A stretch of DNA of 64,000 bases from NCBI GenBank assembly GCA_025452255.1, contig CP104974.1, positions 62,001 to 126,000 on the forward strand. Reading direction: 5' to 3'. The position numbers and the translations under genes were made by a program. Under the pieces are notes generated by a model that had not been told where the DNA came from, made no database searches, and saw only the letters and a program-made list of their open reading frames with translations. Of this stretch, positions 18,308-28,590 are shown piece after piece (the stretch's first letter is position 1; each line of letters starts with the position of its first letter). This DNA comes from Devosia sp. A8/3-2. Lineage in GTDB: Bacteria; Pseudomonadota; Alphaproteobacteria; Rhizobiales; Devosiaceae.

Positions 18308-18904
18308 ATGGCCTCCGGCGGACCTGAGATTGAACAATTGATCCAGCTGCTGGCGCGGTTGCCGGGGCTGGGGCCGCGCTCGGCCGGGCGGGCAGTACTG
18401 CAGCTGATCAAGAAAAAAGAACAACTGATGATTCCGCTTTCGGCGGCGCTGGACCAGGCGGTGATTGCCGTGCGCAGCTGCGAAGTCTGCGGCAATGTCG
18501 ATACGGTCAGCCCCTGCTCGATCTGCGCCGACCCGCGCCGCAATGAAAGCGGCATGCTGATTGTCGTCGAGGATGTGGCGGACCTGTGGGCGCTGGAACG
18601 CGCCGGGGTTGGGGCGGTCAAATATCATGTGCTGGGCGGCGTATTGTCGCCGCTGGATGGCGTGGGACCAGAAGACCTGACGATTAAAGCACTACTGGCT
18701 CGGGCGGGGGAATTTCGCGAGGTCGTGCTGGCGGTCAATGCCACGGTCGAGGGGCAGACCACGGCCCATTACATCACCGATCGGCTCGCCGGATCGGGCG
18801 CCAAGGTAACGCGCCTCGCCCACGGCGTGCCGGTGGGCGGGGAGCTGGATTATCTCGATGAAGGCACGCTGAGCCGGGCGCTCAAGGCGCGGACCGAGAT
18901 CTAG
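18308..18904 (+). CDS. recR: Recombination mediator RecR
   Basis: RecFOR-pathway protein that helps load RecA at gaps, 198 residues, intact. It has an N-terminal helix-hairpin-helix ([16 protein letters not shown]), a C4 zinc finger with Cys 58, 61, 70 and 73, and a Toprim domain ([15 protein letters not shown] ... [17 protein letters not shown]). The C-terminal [22 protein letters not shown] stretch reads [22 protein letters not shown] 18308 is preferred; the upstream in-frame ATGs lie in the intergenic repeat. Confidence 0.94.
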   Translation: MASGGPEIEQLIQLLARLPGLGPRSAGRAVLQLIKKKEQLMIPLSAALDQAVIAVRSCEVCGNVDTVSPCSICADPRRNESGMLIVVEDVADLWALERAGVGAVKYHVLGGVLSPLDGVGPEDLTIKALLARAGEFREVVLAVNATVEGQTTAHYITDRLAGSGAKVTRLAHGVPVGGELDYLDEGTLSRALKARTEI

Positions 18905-18948
18905 ATTTTTGGCACCCTGTTGGGGAAGCCCAGCTCGGATTTATGCGA

Positions 18949-19840
18949 TCAGGCCGGGGCCTCCTTGAACAGGCCGATGGTGCGCGACCATGCGAGGTCA
19001 GCGGCGGCTTTGTCGTAGCGGGCGGTGCTGGTTTCGTTGTTGAAGGCGTGATTGACGCCTTCATAGACGAAGAGCTGGTAATCGGTACCAGCGGATTTGA
19101 GGGCCTCCTCATAAGCCGGGATGCCGGCATTGATGCGATCATCGAGCCCGGCATAATGCAACAGCAGGCGCGCCTTGATCTTGGGAACGTCGGCTGCGGC
19201 TGGCTGGCCACCATAATAGGCGACGCCGGCGGCCAAATCGGGCGAGGCAACGGCGAGCGCATTGACGGTGCCGCCGCCCCAGCAGAAGCCCATGGCGCCG
19301 ACCTTGCCGTTCGAACCATCCAAAGTCTTGAGATAGGCGATGGTGGCGACACCATCGGCGGCGACCGCGGCTGGATCTAGATTGCCAGAACAGGGCGCGG
19401 GCATCATCTTCATTGGCAGGGGCGCCGCCTCGGTCGGAGAGATAGTCGGGCGCCAGCGCGATGAAGCCTTCGAGGGCGACGCGGCGGGCGACGTCCTTGA
19501 TATGGGCGTTGAGACCGCGATTTTCGTGAATGACGATGACGGCGCCATAGGGGCCACCGGTCTTGGGGCGCACGAGATATCCCTGCATATCGCCATCGGC
19601 GCCGGGATAGGTGATGTCGGAAATGTCGAGGCGCTCATCGGTTTCGGCGGTGAGGCCCCGGGCACGGGCATTGGAGGCCATGAGGCCGGCGGCCGTGGTG
19701 GCGGCAGCCATGGAGCCAGCCAGCTTGGCCAGATTGTCCATGAACCTGCGGCGATCGAGCGAAAGATGGGTATAGTCATCAAACAGCGCGATCATCTCTC
19801 GGGTGATCTGCGGCTGCTCGGCAGGGTCGCGTTTGGTCAT
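18949..19840 (-). CDS. Dienelactone hydrolase family protein with Tat-like leader
   Basis: Alpha/beta hydrolase of about 296 residues. The catalytic elbow GFCWGGG gives a Cys nucleophile as in dienelactone hydrolases; the Asp (YAGLDDR) and His (GVNHAF) complete the triad. The N-terminus carries LDRRRFMDNLAKLAGSMAA followed by a hydrophobic Ala-rich run, a twin-arginine-type leader, so export is likely. ATG 19840 has AGGAGG upstream. One frame break near 19380. Substrate is not inferable; it converges with recR across 44 bases. Confidence 0.8.
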
Positions 19841-19918
19841 GCTATCCTCCTCCTGTTGGGGCAGGATAGTGCCGCGTAGCGGTCAAGGGCATGACCATCG
19901 CGAAATTGTTACGCCCGC

Positions 19919-20412
19919 TTAGTGCAAATCCTTTTCGGGGTGGAATTCATCGCTGCCGTCCCAAGGGGTTTCCTCGATGGGGCCTAAGTCATCCTCCTCG
20001 AAGAATTCTTCTTCCGGGTCGCCTTCGATGGCTCGGCGGGCCTCCTCATTATCGGGGAGAGCGCGTCCAGATGGTCGTCTGGATTGCGGTCGAGTGGGGC
20101 GTCGAGAACGGCATAGTCGTTGGTGTCGTCAGCGTTGGCGAGGGTGGCGCTCAATTCATCGATGGCGCGGTCGAGCTCGTCGAGCATGGCGGCGGGGTCC
20201 TGATCGCCCCAATCGCCGCTCTCGCGGATGCTGGCTTCGTCGCGCAATTCGCGCAGGCGGGCCAAGCGTTCTGCTGCGGAGCGGTCATCGCCATAGAGCA
20301 GGTCTTCGATCTCGCTCTGGCTATAGGGCTGAGCGATGCCGGGCTGATCGGCATTGTCGAAATTGGTCTGTTGCGGCACCATGGTGCCGTGATGGTCATG
20401 ATGCTGAGCCAT
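19919..20412 (-). CDS. Acidic hypothetical protein
   Basis: Not recognised. About 163 residues, very acidic and hydrophilic. A His-rich start (MAQHHDHHGTM), a charged helical block (SEIEDLLYGDDRSAAERL, then RLRELRDEA) and, after a frame break near 20055, an acidic tail ending EETPWDGSDEFHPEKDLH. No signal peptide or membrane segment. It follows rmuC by 79 bases on the same strand, so the two may be co-transcribed. The uncorrected frame would instead end in KNSSRRMT. Confidence 0.5.
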
Positions 20413-20491
20413 TGTCGTCTCCCATGTTGATCAGCTGCGTAGCTGTACAACGCAGGAGCGCGGCCAGAGGTTCGACGGGTGCACGACAAAG

Positions 20492-21904
20492 TCAGGAGAG
20501 GTCGCCCGGCTCCTCGCCGACCGGGCGCAGCACGCGCACATCCTCGGAGCCACCGTCCCAGCCGGGGGCAATGGCTTGCTGGATTTGGCGCCCAGTTCAC
20601 GCAGCATCTCGACTCGGCGGACGACGCTGCCCTTGCCGGCCAATTGGCTCTTGGCATCGGCAAAGCTCTGCTGAGCGCGATCGATATGGGTGCCCATCTT
20701 GTCCATGGTGGCGAGGAACCCCACGACCTTGTCGTAAAGGCTGCCGGCGCGGGAGGCGATTTCCTCGGCATTCTGGTGGCGTTTTTCGATATCCCAGACA
20801 TTACGCACGGTGCGTAACACGGTCATTAGCGTGGTGGGCGTGGTCAGCATGACGCCCCGGCTCATGCCGAATTCGACCAATTGCGGATCGGCCTGCATGG
20901 CGGCGGCTAAAGCGGATTCGATGGGCACGAACATCATCACGAAGTCCATCTTGGATTGGGCGTGCCGCTGATAGGTCTTTTCGCCCAGAGTGCGGATATG
21001 GGTGCGGATCGAGGTGATATGGGCCTGCAAATGCTGCTGGCGGGCATCGTCCTCGCTTGACGTATAGGCTTCAAAGGCCGTCAGCGAGACCTTGGAATCG
21101 ATCACCAGCCGATCATTATTGGGCATCAGCACTTCGACATCGGTGCGGACGCGCGAACCGTCTTCGGCGGTGTGGCTCTGCTGGGTGACGAATTGCTCGC
21201 CCTCGCGCAGGCCGGAGCGTTCCAGAATTGTGGAGAGGATCATCTCGCCCCGGGCGCCACAGGATTGGGCATTGCCCTTGAGGGCGCAGGTGAGATTGTT
21301 GGCCTCGGTGGTGATCTGCAGATTGCTGGCGGCGAGGGCGCGGATCTGCTCAGCCATGGTGGTGCGGTCGCGGGAGAGATCGCCCCGGAACTCGACGATC
21401 TTCTCATTGAGCGGCTTGAGCAGCACATCGACCTGCTCGCGGTTCTGTTTGGAGAAGGTCTCGCTATGGGTCTTGAGGACGTCGCCGGCGATGGATTTGA
21501 ACTCGTCGGTCATCTGCTGGCGGGCATCGAGGAAGCGGGCCAGATTAGCCTGCTCTTGCTTGGCCTGTTCGGCCATGCGGGCGCGCAAGCCGGAAACTTC
21601 GGTCAATAGCTCGGCGGTTTTCTCGCGTTCGCGGTCAGAGCAGGTCGGCACCTCGCTCGCGCTCGACGCGCACCTGATGGTCCAGCGCCTGAATGCGGGC
21701 GTCACGATCAGCGAGCTGGTCGAGAAAGCCCGCGCGCAACTGTTCAGCCAGCTGCCCGGCGGCTTCGGAGGCGCGTTGCGCGCTGGCCCGCATGACGCCA
21801 ACCAGCACCACAACGAGCAGCAGCGCCAGCACGATGACCGCGCCGATTGCTGCCTGCGCTCGGGTCACGGGAAAATCGCCGAGGAGAAAGAGCACATTGT
21901 CCAT
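20492..21904 (-). CDS. rmuC: DNA recombination protein RmuC homolog
   Basis: RmuC-family protein of about 470 residues. One N-terminal membrane segment (AAIGAVIVLALLLVVVLVGV) is followed by a long coiled coil (RARMAEQAKQEQANLARF, AEQIRALAASNLQITTEANN) and the nuclease-like core GARGEMILSTILERSGLREG, DVEVLMPNNDRLVIDSKVS and DFVMMFVPIESALAAA. RmuC limits inversions and is structurally related to restriction nucleases. Breaks near 21645 and 20575; with the latter repaired the protein ends VRVLRPVGEEPGDLS. Confidence 0.87.
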
Positions 21905-21948
21905 GCCCCTCTTGTACCACGATTCGCGTGTTCGCGGAATGTTCCAAC

Positions 21949-22325
21949 TCAGAGTGGGTCGCGGGGAATTGACCGGCGCCCGGAAGGGCCGTCAGCCAGT
22001 GCTCGCGGCGAATGGTCCAGCCTTCGCGGGAGGGCATGAACGGGCTGGGCACGGCGTCGAGCGAGCCCAGCACGATTTCGGCACGATCTTCGGACAGGTG
22101 AAAGACCGGCGCGCCGCAATGGGAGCAAAAGCTGCGGCCCTCATAGGTGGCATAGGCGCCGGTGCTGGAAAAACGTCTTCGAGGCCAATCCGCATAGGCC
22201 AGAAACGAGCTACCGGTTTCGCGCCGGCAATCGGCGCAGTGGCACAGCCCCACCACATCGGGTTCGCCTTCGATCTGGTAGCGAACTGCCCCGCAGCAGC
22301 AGCCGCCGGCATAAATCGGGTCCAT
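21949..22325 (-). CDS. GFA family protein (glutathione-dependent formaldehyde-activating-like, zinc-binding)
   Basis: Small zinc protein of about 125 residues with the Mss4-like GFA fold: GGCCCGAVRY near the start, the metal motif CHCADCRR and the second pair CSHCG. Only a minority of the family acts with glutathione and formaldehyde, so the reaction is unknown. As sequenced the frame has no stop before rmuC; adding one C to the CCCC run near 21965 gives a natural end at the TGA of 21949-21951. That end is therefore inferred. Divergent from def. Confidence 0.72.
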
Positions 22326-22447
22326 TTGCGTTCTCCTGCAGCTACATCGGCAACGAGGTTGGCGCAGTGCGGTTCCGCTCCGGAGTTGACCCAGAGGCGG
22401 AAAATACCATATCGAAAGGCAAATCCTGTTTCGCTGGACAATCACCC

Positions 22448-22963
22448 ATGGCTATCCGCCCCATTCTTGTCATTCCCGATGCGCGCCTGCGCGCTGTTGC
22501 CGACCCCATCATCGAGGTCGATGACGAGATCAAGACGCTGGCCAAGGACATGCTCGACACCATGTATGACGCGCCCGGCATTGGCTCGGCCGCACCCCAG
22601 ATCGGCGTGATGAGGCGCATAGTGGTGATCGACTCGGCGCCCGAGGGGGAAACGCCCGATCCCATGGTGTTGATCAATCCCGAAATCACCAAATTCGGTG
22701 AGGAAATGCAGGTGACCGAGGAAGGGTGCCTGTCCATTCCCGAGCTGTTCTACGAGGTGGAGCGGCCCAGTGCGGTAACGGTGAAATATACCGATCTGGA
22801 CGGCAAGGAAGTGGTCAAGGATGCCGAGGGCAAGCTTGCCGTGTGTATCCAGCATGAACTCGATCACCTCGATGGCGTGCTCTATATCGATTATCTGAGC
22901 CGTCTGAAGCGCGACCGGGTGATCAAGAAGTTCGACAAGGCTGCCAAGCGGATGGCTGGGTAG
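22448..22963 (+). CDS. def: Peptide deformylase
   Basis: Removes the N-formyl group from nascent proteins; 171 residues, intact. Motif 1 reads GIGSAAPQ (44-51), with Ser where most enzymes have Leu; motif 2 EEGCLS (91-96) gives the metal Cys; motif 3 QHELDH (135-140) gives both metal His and the catalytic Glu. Followed by fmt, its usual partner, after a 120-base gap filled by a palindromic repeat. Confidence 0.94.
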   Translation: MAIRPILVIPDARLRAVADPIIEVDDEIKTLAKDMLDTMYDAPGIGSAAPQIGVMRRIVVIDSAPEGETPDPMVLINPEITKFGEEMQVTEEGCLSIPELFYEVERPSAVTVKYTDLDGKEVVKDAEGKLAVCIQHELDHLDGVLYIDYLSRLKRDRVIKKFDKAAKRMAG

Positions 22964-23067
22964 TGCCACGACCTCGTGGTTCGACAGGCTCACCATGAGG
23001 TCTACTGAGACAGCGCAGCCTACCCCGTAGACCTCATCCTGAGCTTGTCGAGGGGGAGGTCGTGCCA
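22964..23067. repeat. Long palindromic intergenic element, copy 1 (ACCTCGT..TTCGACA family)
   Basis: Left arm 22964-23005 (TGCCACGACCTCGTGGTTCG...) is nearly the reverse complement of right arm 23027-23067 (GTAGACCTCATCCTGAGC...GTCGTGCCA). A second copy with the same ACCTCATCCTGAGCTTGTCGA core lies at 47284-47382. It sits between def and fmt and could form a roughly 40-base-pair hairpin in the transcript. Confidence 0.8.
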
Positions 23068-23083
23068 CCGGAGTAGAGTGACT

Positions 23084-24003
23084 ATGCGCGTCGTATTCAT
23101 GGGTACGCCTGAATTTTCCGTGCCCACGCTGACCGAGATCGTCTCGTCCGGCCATGAAGTGGTGGCGGTCTATACGCGGGCGCCAAAGCCGGCGGGGCGC
23201 GGACAGGCCGAGCGCAAGTCACCGGTGCATGAGGCGGCCGAGGGGTTCGGCATTCCGGTGTTTACGCCCAAGTCCCTCAAGGGGCTGGATGAGCAGGGCG
23301 TGTTTGCGCTGCATGATGCCGATGTTGCCATTGTCGTTGCCTATGGGCTGCTGCTGCCCAAGGCGATTCTTGAGGCGCCGCGCATGGGGTGTCTCAACCT
23401 GCATGGCTCGCTCCTGCCGCGCTGGCAGGGCGCGGCGCCGATCCAACGGGCGGTGATGGCGGGCGATAGCCAGACCGGCGTCATGGTGATGCAGATGGAT
23501 GAAGGGCTCGATACCGGCGCGGTGGCTGTGGGCGAGGTCATTCCTATCGGGCCGGACATGACTGCGGGCGAATTGCACGACCAGATGATGCGGGTCGGCG
23601 CTGACCTGATGGGCCGCGCGCTGGCGGCGCTGGAGCGGGGAGTCTGGACTTCAAGCCACAGCCGGAAGACGGCGCCACCTATGCCAAAAAGATCGAAAAG
23701 GCCGAGAGCCGGATCGATTGGTCGCGGCCGGCGGGTGACGTGCATAACCATATTCGGGGGCTCTCGCCCTTTCCGGGGGCGTGGTTCGAGGTGGAGCTAG
23801 GTGGCAAGCCGGTGCGGGTCAAGGTGTTGCGGTCAAGCTCGGCAGAGGGTTTCAGCGCGCCGGGGACAGTGCTGGGGGATTTGACCATTGCCTGCGGCAG
23901 CGGGGCCGTGCGGCTGGTGCAGGTGCAGCGCGAGGGCAAATCGGCCATGGATGCGGCGACGTTTTTGCGCGGGGCTGGGACCATGCCGGGGATTGTCCAG
24001 TAG
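23084..24003 (+). CDS. fmt: Methionyl-tRNA formyltransferase
   Basis: Formylates initiator Met-tRNA using 10-formyl-tetrahydrofolate; about 306 residues. Family motifs: [12 protein letters not shown] at the start, the catalytic-region [19 protein letters not shown] (with Asn and His), [14 protein letters not shown], and the C-terminal domain [16 protein letters not shown]. One frame break near 23640: adding one G to the GGGG run in GAGCGGGGAGT restores [16 protein letters not shown] 23084 starts MRVVFMGTP. The next gene, truA, begins 2 bases after the stop. Confidence 0.93.
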
Positions 24004-24005
24004 CC

Positions 24006-24743
24006 ATGCCGCGCTACAAGCTCACAGTGGAATATGACGGCACGCCCTTTTCGGGCTGGCAGCGGCAGACCAGCCGGCCGAGTGTGCAACAGGCGCTGGA
24101 AGAGGCGATCGAGAGGTTTTGTGGGGAGGCCGTGACCACGCAGGCGGCGGGGCGGACCGATGCGGGCGTGCATGGGCTGGGCCGGTGGTGCATTTTGACC
24201 TCAGCAAGGCATGGGACCCGTTCCGCATTCGCGAGGCGCTGAACTATCATTTGCGGCCCGATCCGGTGGCGATCATTGAAGCCGAGGCGGTGGGGGATGA
24301 TTTCGAGGCACGGTTTTCGGCCAAGGCGCGGCATTATGAATATCGGATACTCAACCGGCAGGCGCCGCCGGTGATCGAGCGCAATCATGTGTGGCATTTG
24401 CCGATGCCGCTCGATGCCGATGCGATGGACCGAGCCGCTGGGATGATCCCGGGGACGCATGATTTTACCACGTTCCGTTCGGCCGAATGCCGAGCCAAGT
24501 CGCCGCTGCGCACACTGGATGCCTTTGCGGTGCGGCGGGAGACAGAGCATATCGTGATCACGGCCAGCGCAAGGAGCTTCTTGCACCATCAGGTGCGCTC
24601 CATGGTGGGCTCTGCTCAAGCTCGTGGGCGAAGGCAAGTGGAAGCCGCGAGATTTGCGGGCGGCGCTGGATGCGAAAGATCGCCAGCGCTGTGGCGCCAT
24701 GGCGCCGTCGGATGGACTTTATCTGACCCGAGTGGACTATTAG
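24006..24743 (+). CDS. truA: tRNA pseudouridine(38-40) synthase
   Basis: Makes pseudouridine in the tRNA anticodon arm; about 245 residues. Start [19 protein letters not shown] (two parts) and the catalytic loop [14 protein letters not shown], whose Asp is the nucleophile, are diagnostic; later motifs ARHYEYRI and HHQVRSMVG also fit. Frame breaks near 24183 and 24612; with both repaired it ends [10 protein letters not shown]. Completes a def-fmt-truA operon. Confidence 0.92.
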
Positions 24744-25304
24744 ACCGCCGCGGGCGGCACGAAGAGAATGGCGACGACGGCCGGGGCCAAAAACACGCCG
24801 ACGGCTTGCGAAACGAACAGAACACCGATCTGCAGAGGTGTCAGCGTAACGATGAAGCGGCCGATATTGATGAAGGTCGCCAGCGCCGGGATGACCACAA
24901 GGGCGAGGATGACGACGCCCAGCGGGCCCAGCAGGGTCGAGAGCAACAGCAGGACGGCCGAGGCCGGGGTGACCCAATTGGACGCCACCAGATAAGGTAT
25001 GAAGCCATCTTGCCGGCCCATCTGGCGCAAAGCGAGAAAGCCGGTGGCGGCTTGCGCAGCGAAAAGCACGGCATTGACCACGATGGATTGGGTGGCGGCG
25101 CCCGAGGGCAGCGGCACACCGATCAGCACCGGGCCGAAACCGGCCAAGCCAATGGCGATGGTAGTGGCGATGAGGCTGCCGATTAGGCCGCGCTGGCTGA
25201 AATCAGAACCGAGTTGGCGCCTGTCGATTGCCAACCAAGAGGGCGAAGCAACCACGTGCCGCGTTCATCAGTTCTTCGAGAAAGGTCGAGGTCGATTGGG
25301 CCAA
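24740..25304 (-). CDS. Hypothetical membrane protein downstream of dapE
   Basis: Not recognised. About 185 residues with four or five hydrophobic segments ([75 protein letters not shown]). Repair of a break near 25198 joins an N-terminal [18 protein letters not shown]. The start is uncertain: TTG 25304 or ATG 25268. Its stop overlaps that of truA by a few bases. The neighbouring hydrophobic gene at 25320 shares strand and likely transcript with dapE. Confidence 0.5.
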
Positions 25305-25319
25305 AAGCTGTCTCGGGTT

Positions 25320-25862
25320 CTAGACGGGAGGAGTGGCGGGGTTGGACAGCATGTAAAGCGTCACCGGCATGCCGACAAGCAGCAGGACGGTTAAAACTGC
25401 AAAGGCGAGGGAAATGCCGAGGCTCCAAGTGGTCAGTGACGCGGGCCAGGCGATAGAGCAAATAGCCCAGCGCGATCCAGAGCAGCAGCAGGACGGGCCC
25501 GCCGATCAGCGAGAGAATCGCGCCAGCGACCAGATAGAAAACCAGCACATAAGTGCCCGGCACCATCAGATCGAGCATGGGTTGGGGGGATTTGAGCATG
25601 GCCTTGGTGCCCTGAATGGCAAGGGCGAGCGCGGCCAGCGACAGGCCCTGCACGATGAGCGCTGGCAATGCCGGGCAGGCCCGGCATGCCGATATTCATC
25701 GAGGCAGAAGGCTACGGCGAGGAAGGCGAAGAAGAAATAGATGAGAATTGCCGTGACCAGCCCGGGCGCAGTGAAGGCGAAATGGATACGCCAATCGGCG
25801 TCGCCCCGAGCGATTTTGACCCAGCCGGCAAAGGCATTGGCGAGGGCGGCCCAGAGCTTCAT
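25320..25862 (-). CDS. Hypothetical membrane protein coupled to dapE
   Basis: Not recognised. About 180 residues, mostly hydrophobic: GLVTAILIYFFFAFLAVAF, LIVQGLSLAALALAIQG, VLVFYLVAGAILSLIGG, LLLLWIALGYLLYRLA and a last segment FAVLTVLLLVGMPVTLYML. The start MKLWAALANAFAGWVKI overlaps the dapE stop by an ATGA, so translation is coupled. Frame breaks near 25710, 25675 and 25442. Function unknown. Confidence 0.55.
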
Positions 25863-27025
25863 GCGGCGGCACCGGCGAAAAAGCGCGTCATGAAGGCGCG
25901 GTAGATTTCGGTGAGGCCGGTCAGATCATCGAGAGCAATATGCTCGTCGGCCTTGTGCATGGAGGGGCCGACCAGACCGCATTCGACCACGGGGCCATAT
26001 TGGGCGATGAAACGGGCATCGGACGTGCCGCCGCCGGTGGAAAGTTCGGGGCGCCGGCCGGTGATCGATTCGATGGTCGCGGAGAGGGTTTCGACATCCG
26101 CGCTTAGTGGGGAGAGGAAGGAGCGGGAGGGCGTGCCGGAGACCTCGAAGCGAATCCCGGTGTCGTTGGCGTCGACGCTGGCGATGCGATCGCGCACCCA
26201 CTCGGTCAGGGTCTGGGGCGTCCACAGGTCGTTATAGCGGATGTTGAAGCGGATCGTGCCGCGGGCCGGGATGACGTTGGAAATGGGATTGCCGACGTCG
26301 ATCGTCGTGACTTCGAGATTGGTCGTGGGAAAATGCTCGCTGCCCTGATCGATCTGCGTGTCGCTGAGGGCGGTGACGATGCCAGCGAGAATTGGCAGGG
26401 GATTGTTGGCCTTGTGCGGATAGGCGACGTGCCCCTGCGCGCCCTCAACGGTGATGAGGCCCGAGAAGGAGCCGCGCCGGCCGATCTTGATGCTGTCGCC
26501 AAGCAAGGTGGCCGAACTGGGTTCGCCCACAATGGCGAAATCGAAACTGTGGCCCTGCCCCTTGGCCCGAGCCATGAGTTTGTCGGTGCCGTTGATAGCG
26601 TCGGCTTCCTCGTCATTCGTGATGGCGAGCATAATCGTACCGGCGTCGGCGGGTATGGATGCTGCAGCCGCAATGAAGGCGGCGATGCCCGATTTCATGT
26701 CGGCGGCGCCACGGCCATAGAGCTTGCCATCGGCCTCGCGCGGGGTGAACGGATCGGCGGTCCAATCAGCCAGATCGCCGGGCGGCACCACATCGGTATG
26801 GCCGGCAAAGAGTAGGCTTCGGTCGCCATCGCCGCGAATGGCGAAAAGATTGTCGACGGGATAGGAGCCGTCGCCCTCAAAGCGCAGGCGTGTGGTGGTG
26901 AAACCCGGGCTGGTGAGGGCCGTGTCGAGCACGTCCAATGCGCCGGCCGGTTCGGGGGTCACCGAGGGGCAGGCAATCAGGGCTTTGAGAAGCTGGACGG
27001 GATCGTCCGCAGCAATGTCAGTCAC
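25859..27025 (-). CDS. dapE: Succinyl-diaminopimelate desuccinylase
   Basis: Hydrolyses N-succinyl-LL-diaminopimelate in the lysine and peptidoglycan pathway; 388 residues, intact. The M20 di-zinc ligands are visible: His 76 with Asp 78 (FAGHTDVVPPG), Asp 109 (GRGAADMKSG), the Glu pair 139-140 (TNDEEADA) and the late STGGGTSDARF and GPSMHKADE. Start is a GTG at 27025 (MTDIAADDP). It shares strand with dapD, which acts two steps earlier. Confidence 0.93.
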   Translation of the reverse strand: MTDIAADDPVQLLKALIACPSVTPEPAGALDVLDTALTSPGFTTTRLRFEGDGSYPVDNLFAIRGDGDRSLLFAGHTDVVPPGDLADWTADPFTPREADGKLYGRGAADMKSGIAAFIAAAASIPADAGTIMLAITNDEEADAINGTDKLMARAKGQGHSFDFAIVGEPSSATLLGDSIKIGRRGSFSGLITVEGAQGHVAYPHKANNPLPILAGIVTALSDTQIDQGSEHFPTTNLEVTTIDVGNPISNVIPARGTIRFNIRYNDLWTPQTLTEWVRDRIASVDANDTGIRFEVSGTPSRSFLSPLSADVETLSATIESITGRRPELSTGGGTSDARFIAQYGPVVECGLVGPSMHKADEHIALDDLTGLTEIYRAFMTRFFAGAAA

Positions 27026-27048
27026 GAGACAATCCCGTTTCTTGATGA

Positions 27049-27534
27049 TCAGGTCGTGGCCGGATTGGCCACCGGGTCGGCGCCATAAGCGTTGCTGCCG
27101 ATAGTGCCACGCAGGAAGCCGAGCTGCACCAGCATGTAGAGGGCATAGACGCCGATTGCCAGCAGCAGGAAGGAGAACCAGCCGGCGGGTGCGGGCACCA
27201 TGACGCCATTGCCGATATCGGTGGCGGTGATGCCAATGCCCAAGGTTTGCAACACCGAGCTCAGCAGCGACAGGCCGAGCAGGATTTTGAGATCAAGACC
27301 ATTATTGCCGCGATCCTGCCGGCGCTTGAGCGACAGGCAATAGCTTGGATAGAGCAGCAGCAAAGTCACCAGCAGCGAGCCCCAGCCGGCGCTGCTAGCG
27401 GTGGGCCCGAGGCCAATTGCGCCCAGCAGCAAAGTCAGCACGATGCCGGCAACAGCCAGAATAATCACGCCAATCCACCGGGTCTTGCGCGACACGCGGC
27501 CGGCCGTGGTGGTGTAGAGTGCCTGGAAATCCAT
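27049..27534 (-). CDS. DUF805 family membrane protein
   Basis: Small integral membrane protein of 161 residues, intact, with four hydrophobic segments. Family features are the N-terminal aromatic/basic stretch SRKTRWIGVIIL and the loop YPSYCLSLKRRQDRGNNG, with the RRxxDxG pattern characteristic of DUF805. Function unknown. It sits between dapD and dapE on the same strand, and is probably cotranscribed with them. Confidence 0.82.
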   Translation of the reverse strand: MDFQALYTTTAGRVSRKTRWIGVIILAVAGIVLTLLLGAIGLGPTASSAGWGSLLVTLLLLYPSYCLSLKRRQDRGNNGLDLKILLGLSLLSSVLQTLGIGITATDIGNGVMVPAPAGWFSFLLLAIGVYALYMLVQLGFLRGTIGSNAYGADPVANPATT

Positions 27535-27609
27535 GATGTCCCCCTCAGAATCATCCGGCCGGGCGGAAATGCCCGGCGCGGGAGTTTAATTCAGAGAGGG
27601 ACGTGATTC

Positions 27610-28452
27610 CTAGTCGTGGAGCAATTCGTTGATGCCGGTTTTGCTGCGGGTCTGGGCGTCGACAGTTTTGACGATGACGGCACAGTAGAGCGAGGGGCCG
27701 GGATTGCCGTTGGGGAGGGGTTTGCCGGGCAGGCTCCCCGAGACCACGACCGAATAGGGCGGCACTTTGCCGATGTGGATTTCGCCGGTGGCGCGATCAA
27801 CGATCTTGGTGGAGGCGCCGATGAAGACGCCCATGGAGATCACTGCGCCCTCGCCCACCACGACGCCTTCCACAACTTCGGAACGAGCGCCAATGAAGCA
27901 ATTGTCTTCGATGATGACGGGGCCGGCTCTGGAGCGGCTCCGAGCACGCCGCCAATGCCGACGCCGCCCGAAATGTGGACGTTCTTGCCGATCTGGGCGC
28001 AGGAACCGACGGTGACCCAGTGTCGACCATGGTGTTTTCATCGACGAACGCGCCCAGATTGACGAAGCTGGGCATGAGGATCACGCCCTTGCCGATATGG
28101 GCGGAGTGGCGGACGATGGCGCCCGGCACGGCGCGGAAGCCGGCGTCGCGGAAGCGGTTTTCGCCCCAACCTTCGAATTTGGTGGGCACCTTGTCCCAAT
28201 AGGAGGAGCCGCCGGGGGCGCCTTCGATGAGCTTATTGTCATTGAGGCGGAAGGAGAGCAGCACGGCCTTTTGAGCCATTGATTGACCTGCCACTTGCCG
28301 TCGATCTTTTCGGCAACGCGGGCCCGGCCACTATCGAGCAGGGCCAAGGCAGTCTCGACGGCCTCGCGCACTTCGCCTTTGGTCGAAATGTTGATCTCTG
28401 CGCGGGCCTCGAAGGCGGCGTCGATTGTGGCGGCGAGATCGGCGTGCGACAT
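27610..28452 (-). CDS. dapD: 2,3,4,5-tetrahydropyridine-2,6-dicarboxylate N-succinyltransferase
   Basis: Succinyl-CoA-dependent step of lysine/diaminopimelate synthesis; about 280 residues, trimeric left-handed beta-helix. The N-terminal helical part ([17 protein letters not shown]) leads to [10 protein letters not shown] and the family core [51 protein letters not shown] and the end [17 protein letters not shown]. Frame breaks near 28265, 28022, 27935 and 27925. Divergent from the secreted protein at 28591. Confidence 0.92.
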
Positions 28453-28590
28453 CAGTTCATCATCCTCTTGGGCATTTGGCTGCGGACCATAGCGGGGAGC
28501 GAGGTAGTGTCAATCCGGCAGGCCCTTTTCCCGCCGCAAAGGGGCGGCTAAACAATTGCAGGCAGAACTACTTGCCCGAGGGAGCATGGC

